A DNA stretch of 64,000 bases from Dyella halodurans (GCF_026283925.1 NZ_JAPDPF010000001.1:124001-188000), one strand, 5' to 3'. Positions 54,484 through 63,754 are shown, counted from the stretch's first letter. The notes: generated from the sequence alone by a model not told the origin. Made by a program: numbers and translations.

Positions 54484-54549
54484 GATAGCCTAGTTTCTAT
54501 CCATGCGCCCCGGCAAGTCCCGGGGAAACGACAGGTTGCAGGGCAGGTT

Positions 54550-55527
54550 ATGAACCCGCTTCGCCGTATCGGATGCCTCTTTCTGCTGTTGTCCTGCAGC
54601 TGGTTCTTCCAGCTGGCGCCGGTGCACGCTCAGGCGGCGGCTCCCGCTGGCATCGTCCAGGACGATGCCTGGTGGACCGGGCCGATGCTGGCGAACTCCG
54701 CCGAGACGCTGCCGCAAGGCCATGTGCTGATCGAGCCCTATCTGTACGACATCATGGCCGAGCATTCGAACAGCTACGGCTCGCGCACGTATATGAACTA
54801 TGGGCTGGTGGACCGGCTGACGGTCGGCATCATTCCCATCTTTGGCTACAACCAGGTCGACCATGGGCCGAACAGTTCGGGCGTGCTGGTGGGCGACTTC
54901 ACCGTGCAGGCGCAGTACCGCCTGACCAAGTTCCATGAAGGCAGCTGGATACCGACCATCGCCATCCAGCTGCAGCAGTCGTTTCCCACCGGTAAGTACG
55001 ATCAGCTGGGCAATCGCCCGAGCAACGGCATCGGTAGCGGCGCGTATGAGACCAACCTGGGCATCAACGCGCAGACCTATTTCAGGATGCCGAATCGACG
55101 CCTGTTGCGCCTGCGGCTGAATGTATCCGAGACGTTTTCCAGCCACGTGAACGTCAACGGCGTCAGCGTGTACGGCACGGGGTCGAACTTTCGTGGCACG
55201 GTTGAGCCGGGAAACAGCACCTTCGTCGATACCTCGGTGGAGTACAGCCTGACGCAACGCTGGGTGCTTGCGCTCGACGCCATTTATAGCCGCGGTCGCA
55301 ACACCACCATCAATGGTGTCGATTTTCTGAGCACGTCTTCGGGGCTGCCCGATCCGCCGCGCATTCATTCGACTGGCGGGGCGAGCGAAGCCTTTGGCTA
55401 CGCGCCTGCCGTGGAATACAGCTGGACGTCCAGTCTCGGCGTGCTGCTTGGTGTCCGCGTGATCGCGGGTGGTCACAACACCGAGCGCACTGTGACGCCG
55501 GCGGTTGCAATCAATTACGTCAATTGA
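54550..55527 (+). CDS. outer-membrane barrel protein, MetA-pathway-like
   Basis: A 325-aa protein with a signal peptide (CLFLLLSCSWFFQLAPVHAQ). The rest is beta-barrel-like, with aromatic strand girdles such as GHVLIEPYLYDIMAEHSN, LTVGIIPIFGYNQVDHG, FTVQAQYRLTKFH and WTSSLGVLLGVRVIAGG, ending TPAVAINYVN. It resembles the transporter-like outer-membrane proteins of the phenol meta-pathway group; this is from memory. It is divergent from the MocR regulator and is its probable target. Confidence 0.8.
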   Translation: MNPLRRIGCLFLLLSCSWFFQLAPVHAQAAAPAGIVQDDAWWTGPMLANSAETLPQGHVLIEPYLYDIMAEHSNSYGSRTYMNYGLVDRLTVGIIPIFGYNQVDHGPNSSGVLVGDFTVQAQYRLTKFHEGSWIPTIAIQLQQSFPTGKYDQLGNRPSNGIGSGAYETNLGINAQTYFRMPNRRLLRLRLNVSETFSSHVNVNGVSVYGTGSNFRGTVEPGNSTFVDTSVEYSLTQRWVLALDAIYSRGRNTTINGVDFLSTSSGLPDPPRIHSTGGASEAFGYAPAVEYSWTSSLGVLLGVRVIAGGHNTERTVTPAVAINYVN

Positions 55528-55624
55528 AGTCCCTGCCAGGCGGCACGCGTGGGAGGGACGCATGGAGCGGTGGTTAGCCAACAGGACTTGTCGATGGCAG
55601 CTTTGATGCGGAGGAGGTCTTTCC

Positions 55625-56647
55625 ATGAAGCGCCAACCGTTGTCTGTCGTGCTCGTTGTCTTTGCGCTCGCGTGCTGGGCATGCGGGCGGGTGAATGCCG
55701 AGGTGGGTCCGCCAAGCTATGTGGCCGCCGCGCTGGCCGATCCAGCGCGACCCGTGGACGACCGCTCCCTGGATGGTGGCCGCAAGCCGGCCGAGGTGCT
55801 GGCGTTCGCGGGTATCAAGCCGGGCGACAAGGTCGTGGACCTGATGCCTGGGGCGGGCTACTACACCCGGGTCTTCAGCAAGATCGTGGGAGCCGGGGGT
55901 GTCGTGTACGCGGTGCAACCGGTGGAGATGGACAAGGCGGCGCCCAAAGGCCTGCAGACCCTGAACAGCTTTGCCGGCACGCCCGGTTACCCCAACGTCA
56001 GCGTGCTGGTGCAGCCGATAGCCGCGCTGTCGCTACCGCAACACGTCGACCTGGTCTGGACCTCGCAGAACTACCACGACCTGCATGATCCCTTCATGGG
56101 ATCGCCAGACATCGCTCGCCTCAACAAGGCCATCTTCGACGCACTGAAGCCAGGCGGTGTCTATATCGTGCTGGACCACGCCGCTGCTGCCGGAAGCGGC
56201 GTATCCAGGACAGACGACCTGCATCGCATCGATCCGGCCGTGGTCAAGGCCGAGGTGACGGCGGCGGGTTTTGAATACCTTGGTGAAAGCGACGTCCTGC
56301 GTCAGGCCGCGGACGATCATTCGACGCCGGCATTTGACAAGGCCATGCGCGGCAAGACGGATCGGTTCATCTACAAGTTTCGCAAGCCGGTGGGCGCAGC
56401 ATCGGCCGGGCGCGCGATCGTTCCGGCGATTCTCCATCAGCTTGGCGTCGGTCCCGCTGGCGCCCAACGCATCTGCAAGATAGTCGAGTCGCTGCATGAG
56501 CGCCTGCGCCAACTCAAGACGCTGCCGGCGGTCGCCGAAGCGGCCGGCATGCGCTTGTTGAGGCCGTGCCCTGGGCACGATTCGTTCGCATCGCGCGTAG
56601 TGCCGATCAGAACTTGCTGTGCTCAACATGGCGCTCTCGATGCATGA
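55625..56647 (+). CDS. secreted class I SAM-dependent methyltransferase with C-terminal extension
   Basis: A 340-aa protein with a signal peptide (VVLVVFALACWACGRVNA). SAM motif I is VVDLMPGAGYYTRVFSK, followed by VYAVQPVEM and VWTSQNYHDL, as in exported methyltransferases of the COG4798 type. Those usually end at the equivalent of FIYKFRKP (about residue 258). Here another 80 residues follow with a different character (RICKIVESLHERLRQLK, RTCCAQHGALDA) and run 41 bp into the 3' end of the convergent SLOG gene. A lost stop codon or a fusion with junction sequence is likely. Confidence 0.85.
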   Translation: MKRQPLSVVLVVFALACWACGRVNAEVGPPSYVAAALADPARPVDDRSLDGGRKPAEVLAFAGIKPGDKVVDLMPGAGYYTRVFSKIVGAGGVVYAVQPVEMDKAAPKGLQTLNSFAGTPGYPNVSVLVQPIAALSLPQHVDLVWTSQNYHDLHDPFMGSPDIARLNKAIFDALKPGGVYIVLDHAAAAGSGVSRTDDLHRIDPAVVKAEVTAAGFEYLGESDVLRQAADDHSTPAFDKAMRGKTDRFIYKFRKPVGAASAGRAIVPAILHQLGVGPAGAQRICKIVESLHERLRQLKTLPAVAEAAGMRLLRPCPGHDSFASRVVPIRTCCAQHGALDA

Positions 56648-58289
56648 GCGCCCATTCGGCATGCTCGCTGAGCGCGGCGTCGCCCAGTGAAATGAGGATG
56701 TCGCGCTGCTCGGCCGGGTCATGGGTTCGATCGAGCGCCGCGCGCGCTCCGGCAAAAATATGCTGCATGAAGCGGTATTGCCGGATCAGTTCCCGATCCG
56801 CCTTGCGGTACGCATAGGCCTCGCGCACGGCAGCCATGATCGACAGCACCGCCATCGTCATCACCAACGGCGTCTTGGTGGCCTCGGAAAGTTTCAGGGC
56901 GAACAAGGCCAGGAAGACGCTGATCGCGATGCCCGCCCACAGGCTGATCGCACCGATCGTCTCGGTGACGCGATTGAGCGAGGTGCGCTCGATGATCTTG
57001 CGTTCGAAGTAGTCGAGCTGCCCGGATTTCCCCGAGTTGCCTACCCATTCGTCGATGACCATGCCCAGGTCGGCGGTGGTGGTCCGGGGTGGTGGCCGCA
57101 GGCCGGCGGCACGCATCACGTTGCGAATCCAGCCCAACTCGATGTTTTGCCGCTGCAGAAAATTGCCGTGGGCGAATTCGTGATCGATCGAGGTCATCAC
57201 GCCGGCACGTCGCCAGTACCACTGGATGCGCAATCCTTCCGCCAGCGCGCGGTCGTCGAGATATTTGCGGTGCCAGCCACGGTGATGGGCGAGGAACGCC
57301 ACGACACCACCCGCCGCAAACAGGAACACGAATAAATAGATGAGATTGTTCTGTTCCGAGAGATGGGCGTAGAACGTGAAAGCGATGCCCATCATGGCGG
57401 CAATCGTGTAGGTGGCGCGCATGGCCACCATCACGCGTTTCTGGAAGTGCAGGGCCAGCCAGTCGGAGGCGCGAAACAGCTCTTCGATCGTCGCTATGGG
57501 AGACGAACTCGCCGATGGCGCCTGCGCTGCGGATGCCGCTATCTCCTCGGCGTACTTCGCGCAGTCGGCATTGAACTCCGACATGCGCGTGAACATCAGC
57601 CGGAACTCGGCCGGCATGTCGACCTCGGTGGAAGTGGTATCGGCGCTACGCCATAGCGTCTGCAGCGGCTGCAAGCCCTCGGCTACGCCGCCATCGAAGA
57701 CGTCGCGGGAGCAGACGATGTGGTAGATGAGGCGTTCGTCGCCGCGGCCCAGGATCTGGCGCGCGTCGCGGTGCCGTTCGAGCAGTCCGGGCATGGTGCC
57801 GGTCAGGTGATATTTCACGATCTGCGCCGTGCCGCCAAGCCGGCCCGAATCCTTGCCATCCCAGATCGCCAGCAGGATATGGCAATGGCTGGCAATGTAG
57901 ACACCTGCTTTCGCATACTGCCGGTCACGCTCTGCGCCGTGCGATTCAATCGCCTGCCTCGTTTCGCCCTTGCGCAACGGGAGTTGCACGACTTCGGCCT
58001 GGTCGCACAGCGCGTCAAAAGCGGCGCGCACGCCGGGGTCGCGGAAGTCTTCGATATAGAGATCCCTGGGTAGCGGCAGCGGCGCAATGAGATGCGCGCC
58101 GGCTGCCAGCGCTTCCTGGGCCACCAACTGATCACCGCCCTCGGCCAGCGCGCTGACCACGACGAGTTGGAGTTCCGGGAAGTCACGCGCAAGCCGCGCA
58201 AAAAAATCCCGCACGCGTTGCCGGATCGGTTCGACCTCGTGCGCGGGGATGTTGCGGTGGCTGGTAACACCGATAACCAGAGGCGTCAT
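56607..58289 (-). CDS. SLOG nucleotide-sensor protein with four TM segments (SLATT-like)
   Basis: A 560-aa protein. Residues 1-200 show a SLOG/LOG Rossmann core: PLVIGVTSHRN, LVVVSALAEGGDQLVAQEAL, GAHLIAPLPLP and LLAIWDGKDSGRLGGTAQIV. Predicted TM helices lie at about 285-309, 316-335, 445-467 and 474-491. The stretch after TM2 (DDRALAEGLRIQWYWRRAG) is like SLATT effector modules, which are membrane pores paired with nucleotide sensors in predicted conflict systems. Ligand and action are inferred. It is the last gene of the minus-strand unit with the TIR gene; start ATG at 58289. Confidence 0.82.
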   Translation of the reverse strand: MTPLVIGVTSHRNIPAHEVEPIRQRVRDFFARLARDFPELQLVVVSALAEGGDQLVAQEALAAGAHLIAPLPLPRDLYIEDFRDPGVRAAFDALCDQAEVVQLPLRKGETRQAIESHGAERDRQYAKAGVYIASHCHILLAIWDGKDSGRLGGTAQIVKYHLTGTMPGLLERHRDARQILGRGDERLIYHIVCSRDVFDGGVAEGLQPLQTLWRSADTTSTEVDMPAEFRLMFTRMSEFNADCAKYAEEIAASAAQAPSASSSPIATIEELFRASDWLALHFQKRVMVAMRATYTIAAMMGIAFTFYAHLSEQNNLIYLFVFLFAAGGVVAFLAHHRGWHRKYLDDRALAEGLRIQWYWRRAGVMTSIDHEFAHGNFLQRQNIELGWIRNVMRAAGLRPPPRTTTADLGMVIDEWVGNSGKSGQLDYFERKIIERTSLNRVTETIGAISLWAGIAISVFLALFALKLSEATKTPLVMTMAVLSIMAAVREAYAYRKADRELIRQYRFMQHIFAGARAALDRTHDPAEQRDILISLGDAALSEHAEWALMHRERHVEHSKF

Positions 58290-58388
58290 GTCGGCTCCCT
58301 GCGTCTGTTCCCTGGACAGCGGATGGCTGATGACTTGCTTGATCTTGCGCCGGCCGTTGACTCACCTCAAGCTTGGGTTTGACCTGAG

Positions 58389-58766
58389 CTAGTTGTTGTG
58401 AATGCTTGGACTTCCCCTCCCTGCGGCCCGTGGATCTGCCGCGCCACCGCCTGATGCGACCGGTGGCGTAGCAAAGAGCCGGTTTTCGTAGAGCACGGAC
58501 ACGTAATATTCGTAAGGGTTCGCCCCGATTGTATTGGTGTCGTCGATCGTGATCTGCGTGTTGCCGATGCGCAGATTGGCGAAGCAGGGCGGCGTGTTTA
58601 TACCGAAGTTAAGCGCGTTGAAAACGAAATTTTGAATCGGGGATGCCGGATCCACGGACCAGGTGATCACGTTGTTGCCTGTCGAGACGGGAAGTACTGC
58701 CGGGCTCACGGTCAGGACGGGAGCATTGGCCGGGCCCAGGCTCACGAGTACGCTTAGATTTGCCAT
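58389..58766 (-). CDS. small beta-rich protein, unrecognised
   Basis: A 125-aa protein with a strong AGGAG site 7 nt before its ATG. It is predicted mostly beta, with ITWSVDPASPIQNFVF, ANLRIGNTQITIDDTN and PYEYYVSVLYENRLF, in the style of an Ig-like sandwich. The last 25 residues are Gly/Pro/Ala-rich and look disordered, ending in SIHNN. It has no signal peptide or TM segment. It lies between the TIR and SLOG genes (116 and 99 bp) in the same direction, so it may be a structural or ligand partner. I do not recognise a named family. Confidence 0.7.
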   Translation of the reverse strand: MANLSVLVSLGPANAPVLTVSPAVLPVSTGNNVITWSVDPASPIQNFVFNALNFGINTPPCFANLRIGNTQITIDDTNTIGANPYEYYVSVLYENRLFATPPVASGGGAADPRAAGRGSPSIHNN

Positions 58767-58882
58767 GACTTAACTCCTATAAGGGGATGGGATGGCGATG
58801 GGCGGTCTGGGTCGGGCGGGTCGCCTACCGCCTTGGATAGCTGGTTCGAAGATCGGCCTCGGCCATTCGTCTCCATAAGCAT

Positions 58883-61069
58883 TCAATTCATCGCCTTCGC
58901 GATTCGCTGCTCGGCCTCGGCATCGAGCGGGTACGCCACTTGCTTGAGCGTGACCAGGGCGACGAAATCCGGTGCCCGGTAACCCATGCCCGCAAGCTTC
59001 GCCACGACCGGACGCGCCACATCGATATCGTCGAGCAGCAGTAGTGCGCCGGCCCAGGTTGAGAGCACATTGGGGTCATCGCTCGAGCTTGCGGTGGCGG
59101 CGATGACGTTGCGCGCTCGCACCCAAGCATCGTGCGCGGCAGCCGGGTCATGGCGTACGGCGGCGATCTGCCCGAGCACCGTGTAGGCCTGTGCCACAAG
59201 CAGCGTCAAGCTGCGATCGCTGGCGTTCTTCGCACGCAAGGTCTGGATGGTCGCCAACGCCGATCTGGCCAAGGGCTCGGCGGCATCCTGGTCAGCTTGC
59301 GCCAGCCGCAGCCGGGCGCTTTCCAGCTGGCTTTGCGCCAGTTCCTTTTGAAGGTCCTCCAGCGCGGGGTCCTTGGCCGCAAGCGCGCTCAAGATCTGAG
59401 TGGCGTCGCCGTTGGCGACGGCGGCGGCATCCCATTGACCCTGCTGTCGTAGCAGGCCGCCCAGTTGCTGGCTGTATAGCGCAACGTACTCTCGCCATTG
59501 TTCATTGGCAGGATCGAAGGCCACGAGTGCCTTGGCTCGGTCCACTGCCTGCTTCGTGTAGCTCGCCGCTGCTTCGAGATTGCCGCAAAGCGCAAGCGTA
59601 CGACCAAGGATTGCGTCACCGACCACGAGATCTTCCTGCGCCTGATGATTGCTCGGATCACGCGTGGCCAGCGCGACCTTGATGCGTTGATCATTACGAT
59701 AGGCTGCGATGGCCGCATCGAGGCGTCCTTGTTCCAGTGCCAGCTTGCCGAGACGATCCCAGGCATAGCCAAGCTCGGATTGCCACAGCGTGTTGGCCGG
59801 CTGTTTGGCGATCAGGCTCTGGAGGATTTTCAGGGCCTCGTCGTACTCGATCTTCGCGCCCACCAGTTCGTCGACCGCTTGTAGCACCTGGCCGGTATTG
59901 CTTCGTGCCATGGCGAGGGCGAACGCAATGTCGGTATTGGCGGGTTGCGCCGCGATCGCTTTTTGCAGCAGCGTACTGGCGGTCTTGAAGTTCTGGGAGG
60001 CGCGTTGAAGATCACCCTGGTACCAGTAGGTCTGCCCGACCCACTTCAGGCTGTCGGCATAGGCGGCCTGGCGGGCGATGTCGCCGGGCGCACGATGTAC
60101 CAGTTGGGCGGCGAGCGTGGCGGCTGCCTGATAGGCTTCGAGTGCCGCGGGAAGTTGATTCTGGTCGATGCGCACGCTGCCGATCTTCTCCAGCGCCGTG
60201 ACGCGCTGGGCCAGCCCCGCATCAGTGACATCGCTGCTCGGCAGCGAAGCGAAATAGGCCATGGCTTTGTCGCCAACGGCCTGCATGATGTCGAGCCGAT
60301 GCACCTCGCCGAGTTTGTCGCTGAGGTTGCCGAGCATGAAGCCCACCAGATCTTCGGCCTGTTTCTGGCGGCGCTCAGCAGCGCGGCGGGCGACCACGGC
60401 GTCGATCGCGAGGAAGGTGGTGACCAGCATGATGACGATCGCGACCGCGCTGACGGCAGTCATGCGCCGGTAGCGTCGCTGCAATTCGCGCTGTTTGAGC
60501 TGGTCGAAGCCCACGTCGAGCATGCCGGCGATCAGCTTCAACTTGGCGTTGATCTTGCCGTCCTTGCCAGGGCGCACGTCGGCGGCGATGGGCTCGGTTT
60601 GCTCCAGGCTCAACTCGCCGTCGTTGCCGAGTGGGTGGCGTAGCGCCGGTGCAAAGCATTCCTCGGCCTCGCGGCCTGGCAAGTCGCTCGCATTGGGTTC
60701 GCCATCGACGATCAGGCAAAAGATCCGCTCGCTGCGGCCCAGCCGCTTGAAGCTCAACACTTCTTCGTTGACCCAGTGCGACAACGCCGAGCGCGGCGAG
60801 CAGATCACGATCAAATTGGCGGACTCGCCGAGCGCCTCGTTGACCTTGCGACCCAGGTCGGTCGCGCTGGCCAGTTCGTCGCGGTCACGGAAGACCGGCG
60901 CCAGGTGCGGCGGAATCGTGCCGGCGGCCGTGACCTTGCCGACCAGACGTGACGGGACGCGGTAGGTCTCCAGGGCTTTGTGCAGCCAGTCGGCCCAGGT
61001 CCTGTCCTGGTGGCTGTAACTGATAAATGCCCGATACCGGAAAACCGGTTCCGCAGAGGCCTGGGTCAT
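58883..61069 (-). CDS. TIR domain, transmembrane, TPR-repeat protein
   Basis: A 728-aa protein. Residues about 11-165 form a TIR domain (RAFISYSHQDRTWADWLH, PVFRDRDELASATDLG, SALSHWVNEEVLSFK). Glu103, four after Trp99, is the expected NADase catalytic position. One TM helix (about 203-225, VSAVAIVIMLVTTFLAID) separates it from about 480 residues of helical TPR-like repeats (LGYAWDRLGKLALEQGRLDA, LYSQQLGGLLRQQGQWDA). The cytoplasmic TIR would face NAD+, with the TPR array as sensor or scaffold. The ATG at 61069 is chosen over a GTG at 61081. Confidence 0.88.
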   Translation of the reverse strand: MTQASAEPVFRYRAFISYSHQDRTWADWLHKALETYRVPSRLVGKVTAAGTIPPHLAPVFRDRDELASATDLGRKVNEALGESANLIVICSPRSALSHWVNEEVLSFKRLGRSERIFCLIVDGEPNASDLPGREAEECFAPALRHPLGNDGELSLEQTEPIAADVRPGKDGKINAKLKLIAGMLDVGFDQLKQRELQRRYRRMTAVSAVAIVIMLVTTFLAIDAVVARRAAERRQKQAEDLVGFMLGNLSDKLGEVHRLDIMQAVGDKAMAYFASLPSSDVTDAGLAQRVTALEKIGSVRIDQNQLPAALEAYQAAATLAAQLVHRAPGDIARQAAYADSLKWVGQTYWYQGDLQRASQNFKTASTLLQKAIAAQPANTDIAFALAMARSNTGQVLQAVDELVGAKIEYDEALKILQSLIAKQPANTLWQSELGYAWDRLGKLALEQGRLDAAIAAYRNDQRIKVALATRDPSNHQAQEDLVVGDAILGRTLALCGNLEAAASYTKQAVDRAKALVAFDPANEQWREYVALYSQQLGGLLRQQGQWDAAAVANGDATQILSALAAKDPALEDLQKELAQSQLESARLRLAQADQDAAEPLARSALATIQTLRAKNASDRSLTLLVAQAYTVLGQIAAVRHDPAAAHDAWVRARNVIAATASSSDDPNVLSTWAGALLLLDDIDVARPVVAKLAGMGYRAPDFVALVTLKQVAYPLDAEAEQRIAKAMN

Positions 61070-61199
61070 GACAAGCCGCACCCTCGTGCGAGGTTACGCA
61101 TTCCCTGCCGGGAAGTTGCCGTCCTTCGAATCGGTTTGATGCGCCCTCGATCGGGAACCGATCGAAACCCCCTGCGATAGGGCAGCCTATCGCCGTAAA

Positions 61200-61215
61200 T
61201 GTGACGGAAATCACA
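61200..61215. promoter_or_regulatory. CRP/Clp-type palindrome
   Basis: TGTGACGGAAATCACA is a perfect TGTGA-N6-TCACA site. In Xanthomonadales the CRP homologue Clp binds such sites and responds to cyclic di-GMP. It lies 131 bp upstream of the TIR start and 236 bp upstream of the TonB receptor start, so the target is open. Confidence 0.7.
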
Positions 61216-61287
61216 ATTATAGGGGTCGCCAGGGCAGCACTGACGCCAGCTTTTGCCGAATCCCAGGCCGGTGCGAGACGAAGGTTA

Positions 61288-61304
61288 TTGCGAATCATTC
61301 GCAA
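61288..61304 (+). promoter_or_regulatory. Fur box upstream of siderophore receptor
   Basis: TTGCGAATCATTCGCAA is a perfect 8-1-8 palindrome of the GCGAAT-N-ATTCGC type common in Fur-regulated promoters. It lies about 147 bp before the receptor ATG. Confidence 0.75.
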
Positions 61305-61450
61305 GAAGCGTATCTTGCCGCTCGCGTCACCTAGCCCACGGGCCACGCCCCGCCACGGTCAGCGCACCTCACTCCCCCAACCCAGCAGACGATGCGAAAG
61401 CCCCCGGTTTAGCCGAGGCGGGCGGCGTGCGTCTGCGCCAAGGATCGAGC

Positions 61451-63754
61451 ATGACCTCCAAACCCATGGTGTCTTCCGCAGCCAGCCCTCCGATCAAACT
61501 GGTGGCCAGCGCGCTGGGCCTGGCCCTGGCTTCCACCGCGGCCGCAGCCGCCACCGGCGACGCCGCCGATGTTCGTGACGGCGCGGCCGATCCGCAGAAC
61601 GCACAGGAGTTGGATGGGGTCAAGGTGCGCTCCACCGTGGTCAACACCCCGTCGCCCAAGTTCACCGCGCCGCTGCTCGACACGCCGCGTTCGGTGACGG
61701 TGATCCCGCAGGCGATCATCCAGCAGACGGCGGCGACGTCCCTGCTCGATGTGTTGCGCCAGGTACCCGGCATCACCTTTGGCGCGGGCGAGGGCGGCAA
61801 TCCGAATGGCGACCGGCCGATCATTCGAGGCTTTGACTCCGAGAGCTCGGTGTTCATCGACGGCATCCGCAGCTCGGGCTCGCAAAGCCGCGAGATCTTC
61901 GACATTGACCAGGTCGAAGTCATCAAGGGCCCCAGCTCCGCCTACACCGGGCGCGGTGGCGTGGGCGGCAGCGTCAACCTGACCACCAAGCAGCCCATGG
62001 CCGAGGACTTCCTGCGCGGCACGGCCGGCATCGGCACGGATAACTACTATCGCGGTACCGCGGACTGGAACCAGTTGGTAGGTGTGGATTCGGCCGCGCG
62101 CCTCAACGTGATGGGTCACAGCAACGACGTGCCCGGTCGTAACGGGCCGGAGATGTCGCGCTGGGGCATCGCGCCGTCGGTCACCTTCGGCTTGCATGCG
62201 CCGACCAGCGTGACGCTGGCTTACTACCATCTGCAGAGTGACGACACGCCGGATAGCGGCATCCCGTACAACAACCCGTTTGCCGCAACCAGCCCCTACG
62301 CCAAGCTCAACGGCGACGGCCGTCCGTATGCGGTTGCGCGCGGCACCTACTACGGCTGGCTGGATCGCGACTACCAGAAGCAGGGCAACGACATCGGCTC
62401 TGTACTCGTCAAGACCAACTTCGGCGACGGCTGGTTGTTGCGCAACACCACGCTGTATGCGCGATCCACCAATGACTATATCTGGACGCAGCCGGACGAC
62501 AGCCAGGGCAACTTCCTGCTCAATGGCGGCGTGTGGCGCCGTAACAACAACCGCGACAGCAGCACCACCAACCTGACCAACCAGACCGACCTCACCGGCG
62601 AGTTCGACACCGGCTCGTTGAAGCACAGCTTCGCCGCCGGTATCGAGCTCAGCAGCGAGAAGACCCAACGCAGCAGCTATCTGGTGGACCCGGCAACGAA
62701 CGCGGCGGACACCCACAACACGGGCTCCATCGTCAACGGCGCGTGCAGCAGCAAGTACGGCATCGGCGCCGCGTCCGGCTATTGGTGTACGTCGGCCCAA
62801 CGCCCCAACCCCAACGATCCGTTCGATGGGCTGATCATCGGCGGCCAGAACCCGACGCGCATCGTTACCGATACACGTTCGGCCTGGGCGTTCGATACGG
62901 TGACGTTCAATCCGACGTGGTCGCTCAACGCCGGCCTGCGCTTCGACAGCTTCAGCACCCGCTCCACCGTGACGACGACCGCCACCGGCGTGGTTACGCG
63001 ACTGGGCAATGACGCCAACTTCTGGAACTACCAGTTGGGCGTGGTGTACAAGCCGGCCCAAAACGGCAGTGTGTACCTGTCGTATGGCACCTCGTCCAAT
63101 CCGCCTGGCGCAGATGCGGGCGATGGCGCCGATGGCATTGCGGTGACCAATGCCGATCTGAAACCGGAGGACAGCCGCAACATCGAGCTGGGTACCAAGT
63201 GGGAAGTGTTCGATCAGCGCCTGTCGCTTAGCGCTGCCGTGTTCCGCAGCGAGAAAACCAATGCGCGCGTGGCGACGGGCGGACGCGGTAGCCCGCTGAT
63301 CAATCTCGGCGAGCAGCGTGTCGACGGTCTGGAGCTGGGCTTCAGCGGCCAGATCACCGAGCGCTGGAGCGTGTTCGGCGGTTATACCTATCTCGACAGC
63401 GAGCTGGTCAAGACGGGACCCGGCGCGGTCGCGAACCAGGGCAACCAGTTCCCCAACACGCCGAAGAACAGCTTCACCCTGTGGACCACGGTGGCGGTGA
63501 CCTCGCGTTGGGCCGTGGGTGGCGGTGCCTATTACCAGGACAAGGTGTTTGGCGACGCCGCCAATACCAAATGGGTGCCGGGCTATACGCGCTTCGATGC
63601 CATGGCGTCGTACCAGCTCAGCAAAAACCTGACGCTGCAGCTCAACGTGCAGAACCTCACCAACAAGTATTACTTCGACAAGGCGTACGCCGCGCACTAC
63701 GCCTCCGTGGCGCCCGGTCGCGTCGCCATGCTCACGGCGAACTTCAGCCTCTGA
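61451..63754 (+). CDS. TonB-dependent siderophore receptor (catecholate, Fiu-like)
   Basis: A 767-aa outer-membrane receptor with a signal peptide (about 1-35, ending AAAA). The plug domain reads FTAPLLDTPRSVTVIPQAII, SLLDVLRQVPGITFGAGEGG, RPIIRGFDSESSVFIDGIR and VEVIKGPSSAYTGRGGVGG. The 22-strand barrel follows, with LNVQNLTNKYYFDKAY and VAMLTANFSL at the end. A Fur-type palindrome lies upstream and piuC directly downstream, the arrangement of fiu/piuA catecholate-siderophore loci. AAGGA precedes the ATG. It imports ferric siderophores using TonB energy. Confidence 0.95.
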   Translation: MTSKPMVSSAASPPIKLVASALGLALASTAAAAATGDAADVRDGAADPQNAQELDGVKVRSTVVNTPSPKFTAPLLDTPRSVTVIPQAIIQQTAATSLLDVLRQVPGITFGAGEGGNPNGDRPIIRGFDSESSVFIDGIRSSGSQSREIFDIDQVEVIKGPSSAYTGRGGVGGSVNLTTKQPMAEDFLRGTAGIGTDNYYRGTADWNQLVGVDSAARLNVMGHSNDVPGRNGPEMSRWGIAPSVTFGLHAPTSVTLAYYHLQSDDTPDSGIPYNNPFAATSPYAKLNGDGRPYAVARGTYYGWLDRDYQKQGNDIGSVLVKTNFGDGWLLRNTTLYARSTNDYIWTQPDDSQGNFLLNGGVWRRNNNRDSSTTNLTNQTDLTGEFDTGSLKHSFAAGIELSSEKTQRSSYLVDPATNAADTHNTGSIVNGACSSKYGIGAASGYWCTSAQRPNPNDPFDGLIIGGQNPTRIVTDTRSAWAFDTVTFNPTWSLNAGLRFDSFSTRSTVTTTATGVVTRLGNDANFWNYQLGVVYKPAQNGSVYLSYGTSSNPPGADAGDGADGIAVTNADLKPEDSRNIELGTKWEVFDQRLSLSAAVFRSEKTNARVATGGRGSPLINLGEQRVDGLELGFSGQITERWSVFGGYTYLDSELVKTGPGAVANQGNQFPNTPKNSFTLWTTVAVTSRWAVGGGAYYQDKVFGDAANTKWVPGYTRFDAMASYQLSKNLTLQLNVQNLTNKYYFDKAYAAHYASVAPGRVAMLTANFSL

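Larger units (their letters stand above)
61070..61450. other. divergent intergenic region with CRP and Fur palindromes
   Basis: About 380 bases between the TIR gene and the TonB receptor gene. It holds a perfect CRP/Clp palindrome at 61200-61215 and a perfect Fur-type palindrome at 61288-61304, plus a weak inverted repeat CGATAGGG / CCTATCG around 61175-61193. No small gene is apparent. Confidence 0.7.
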
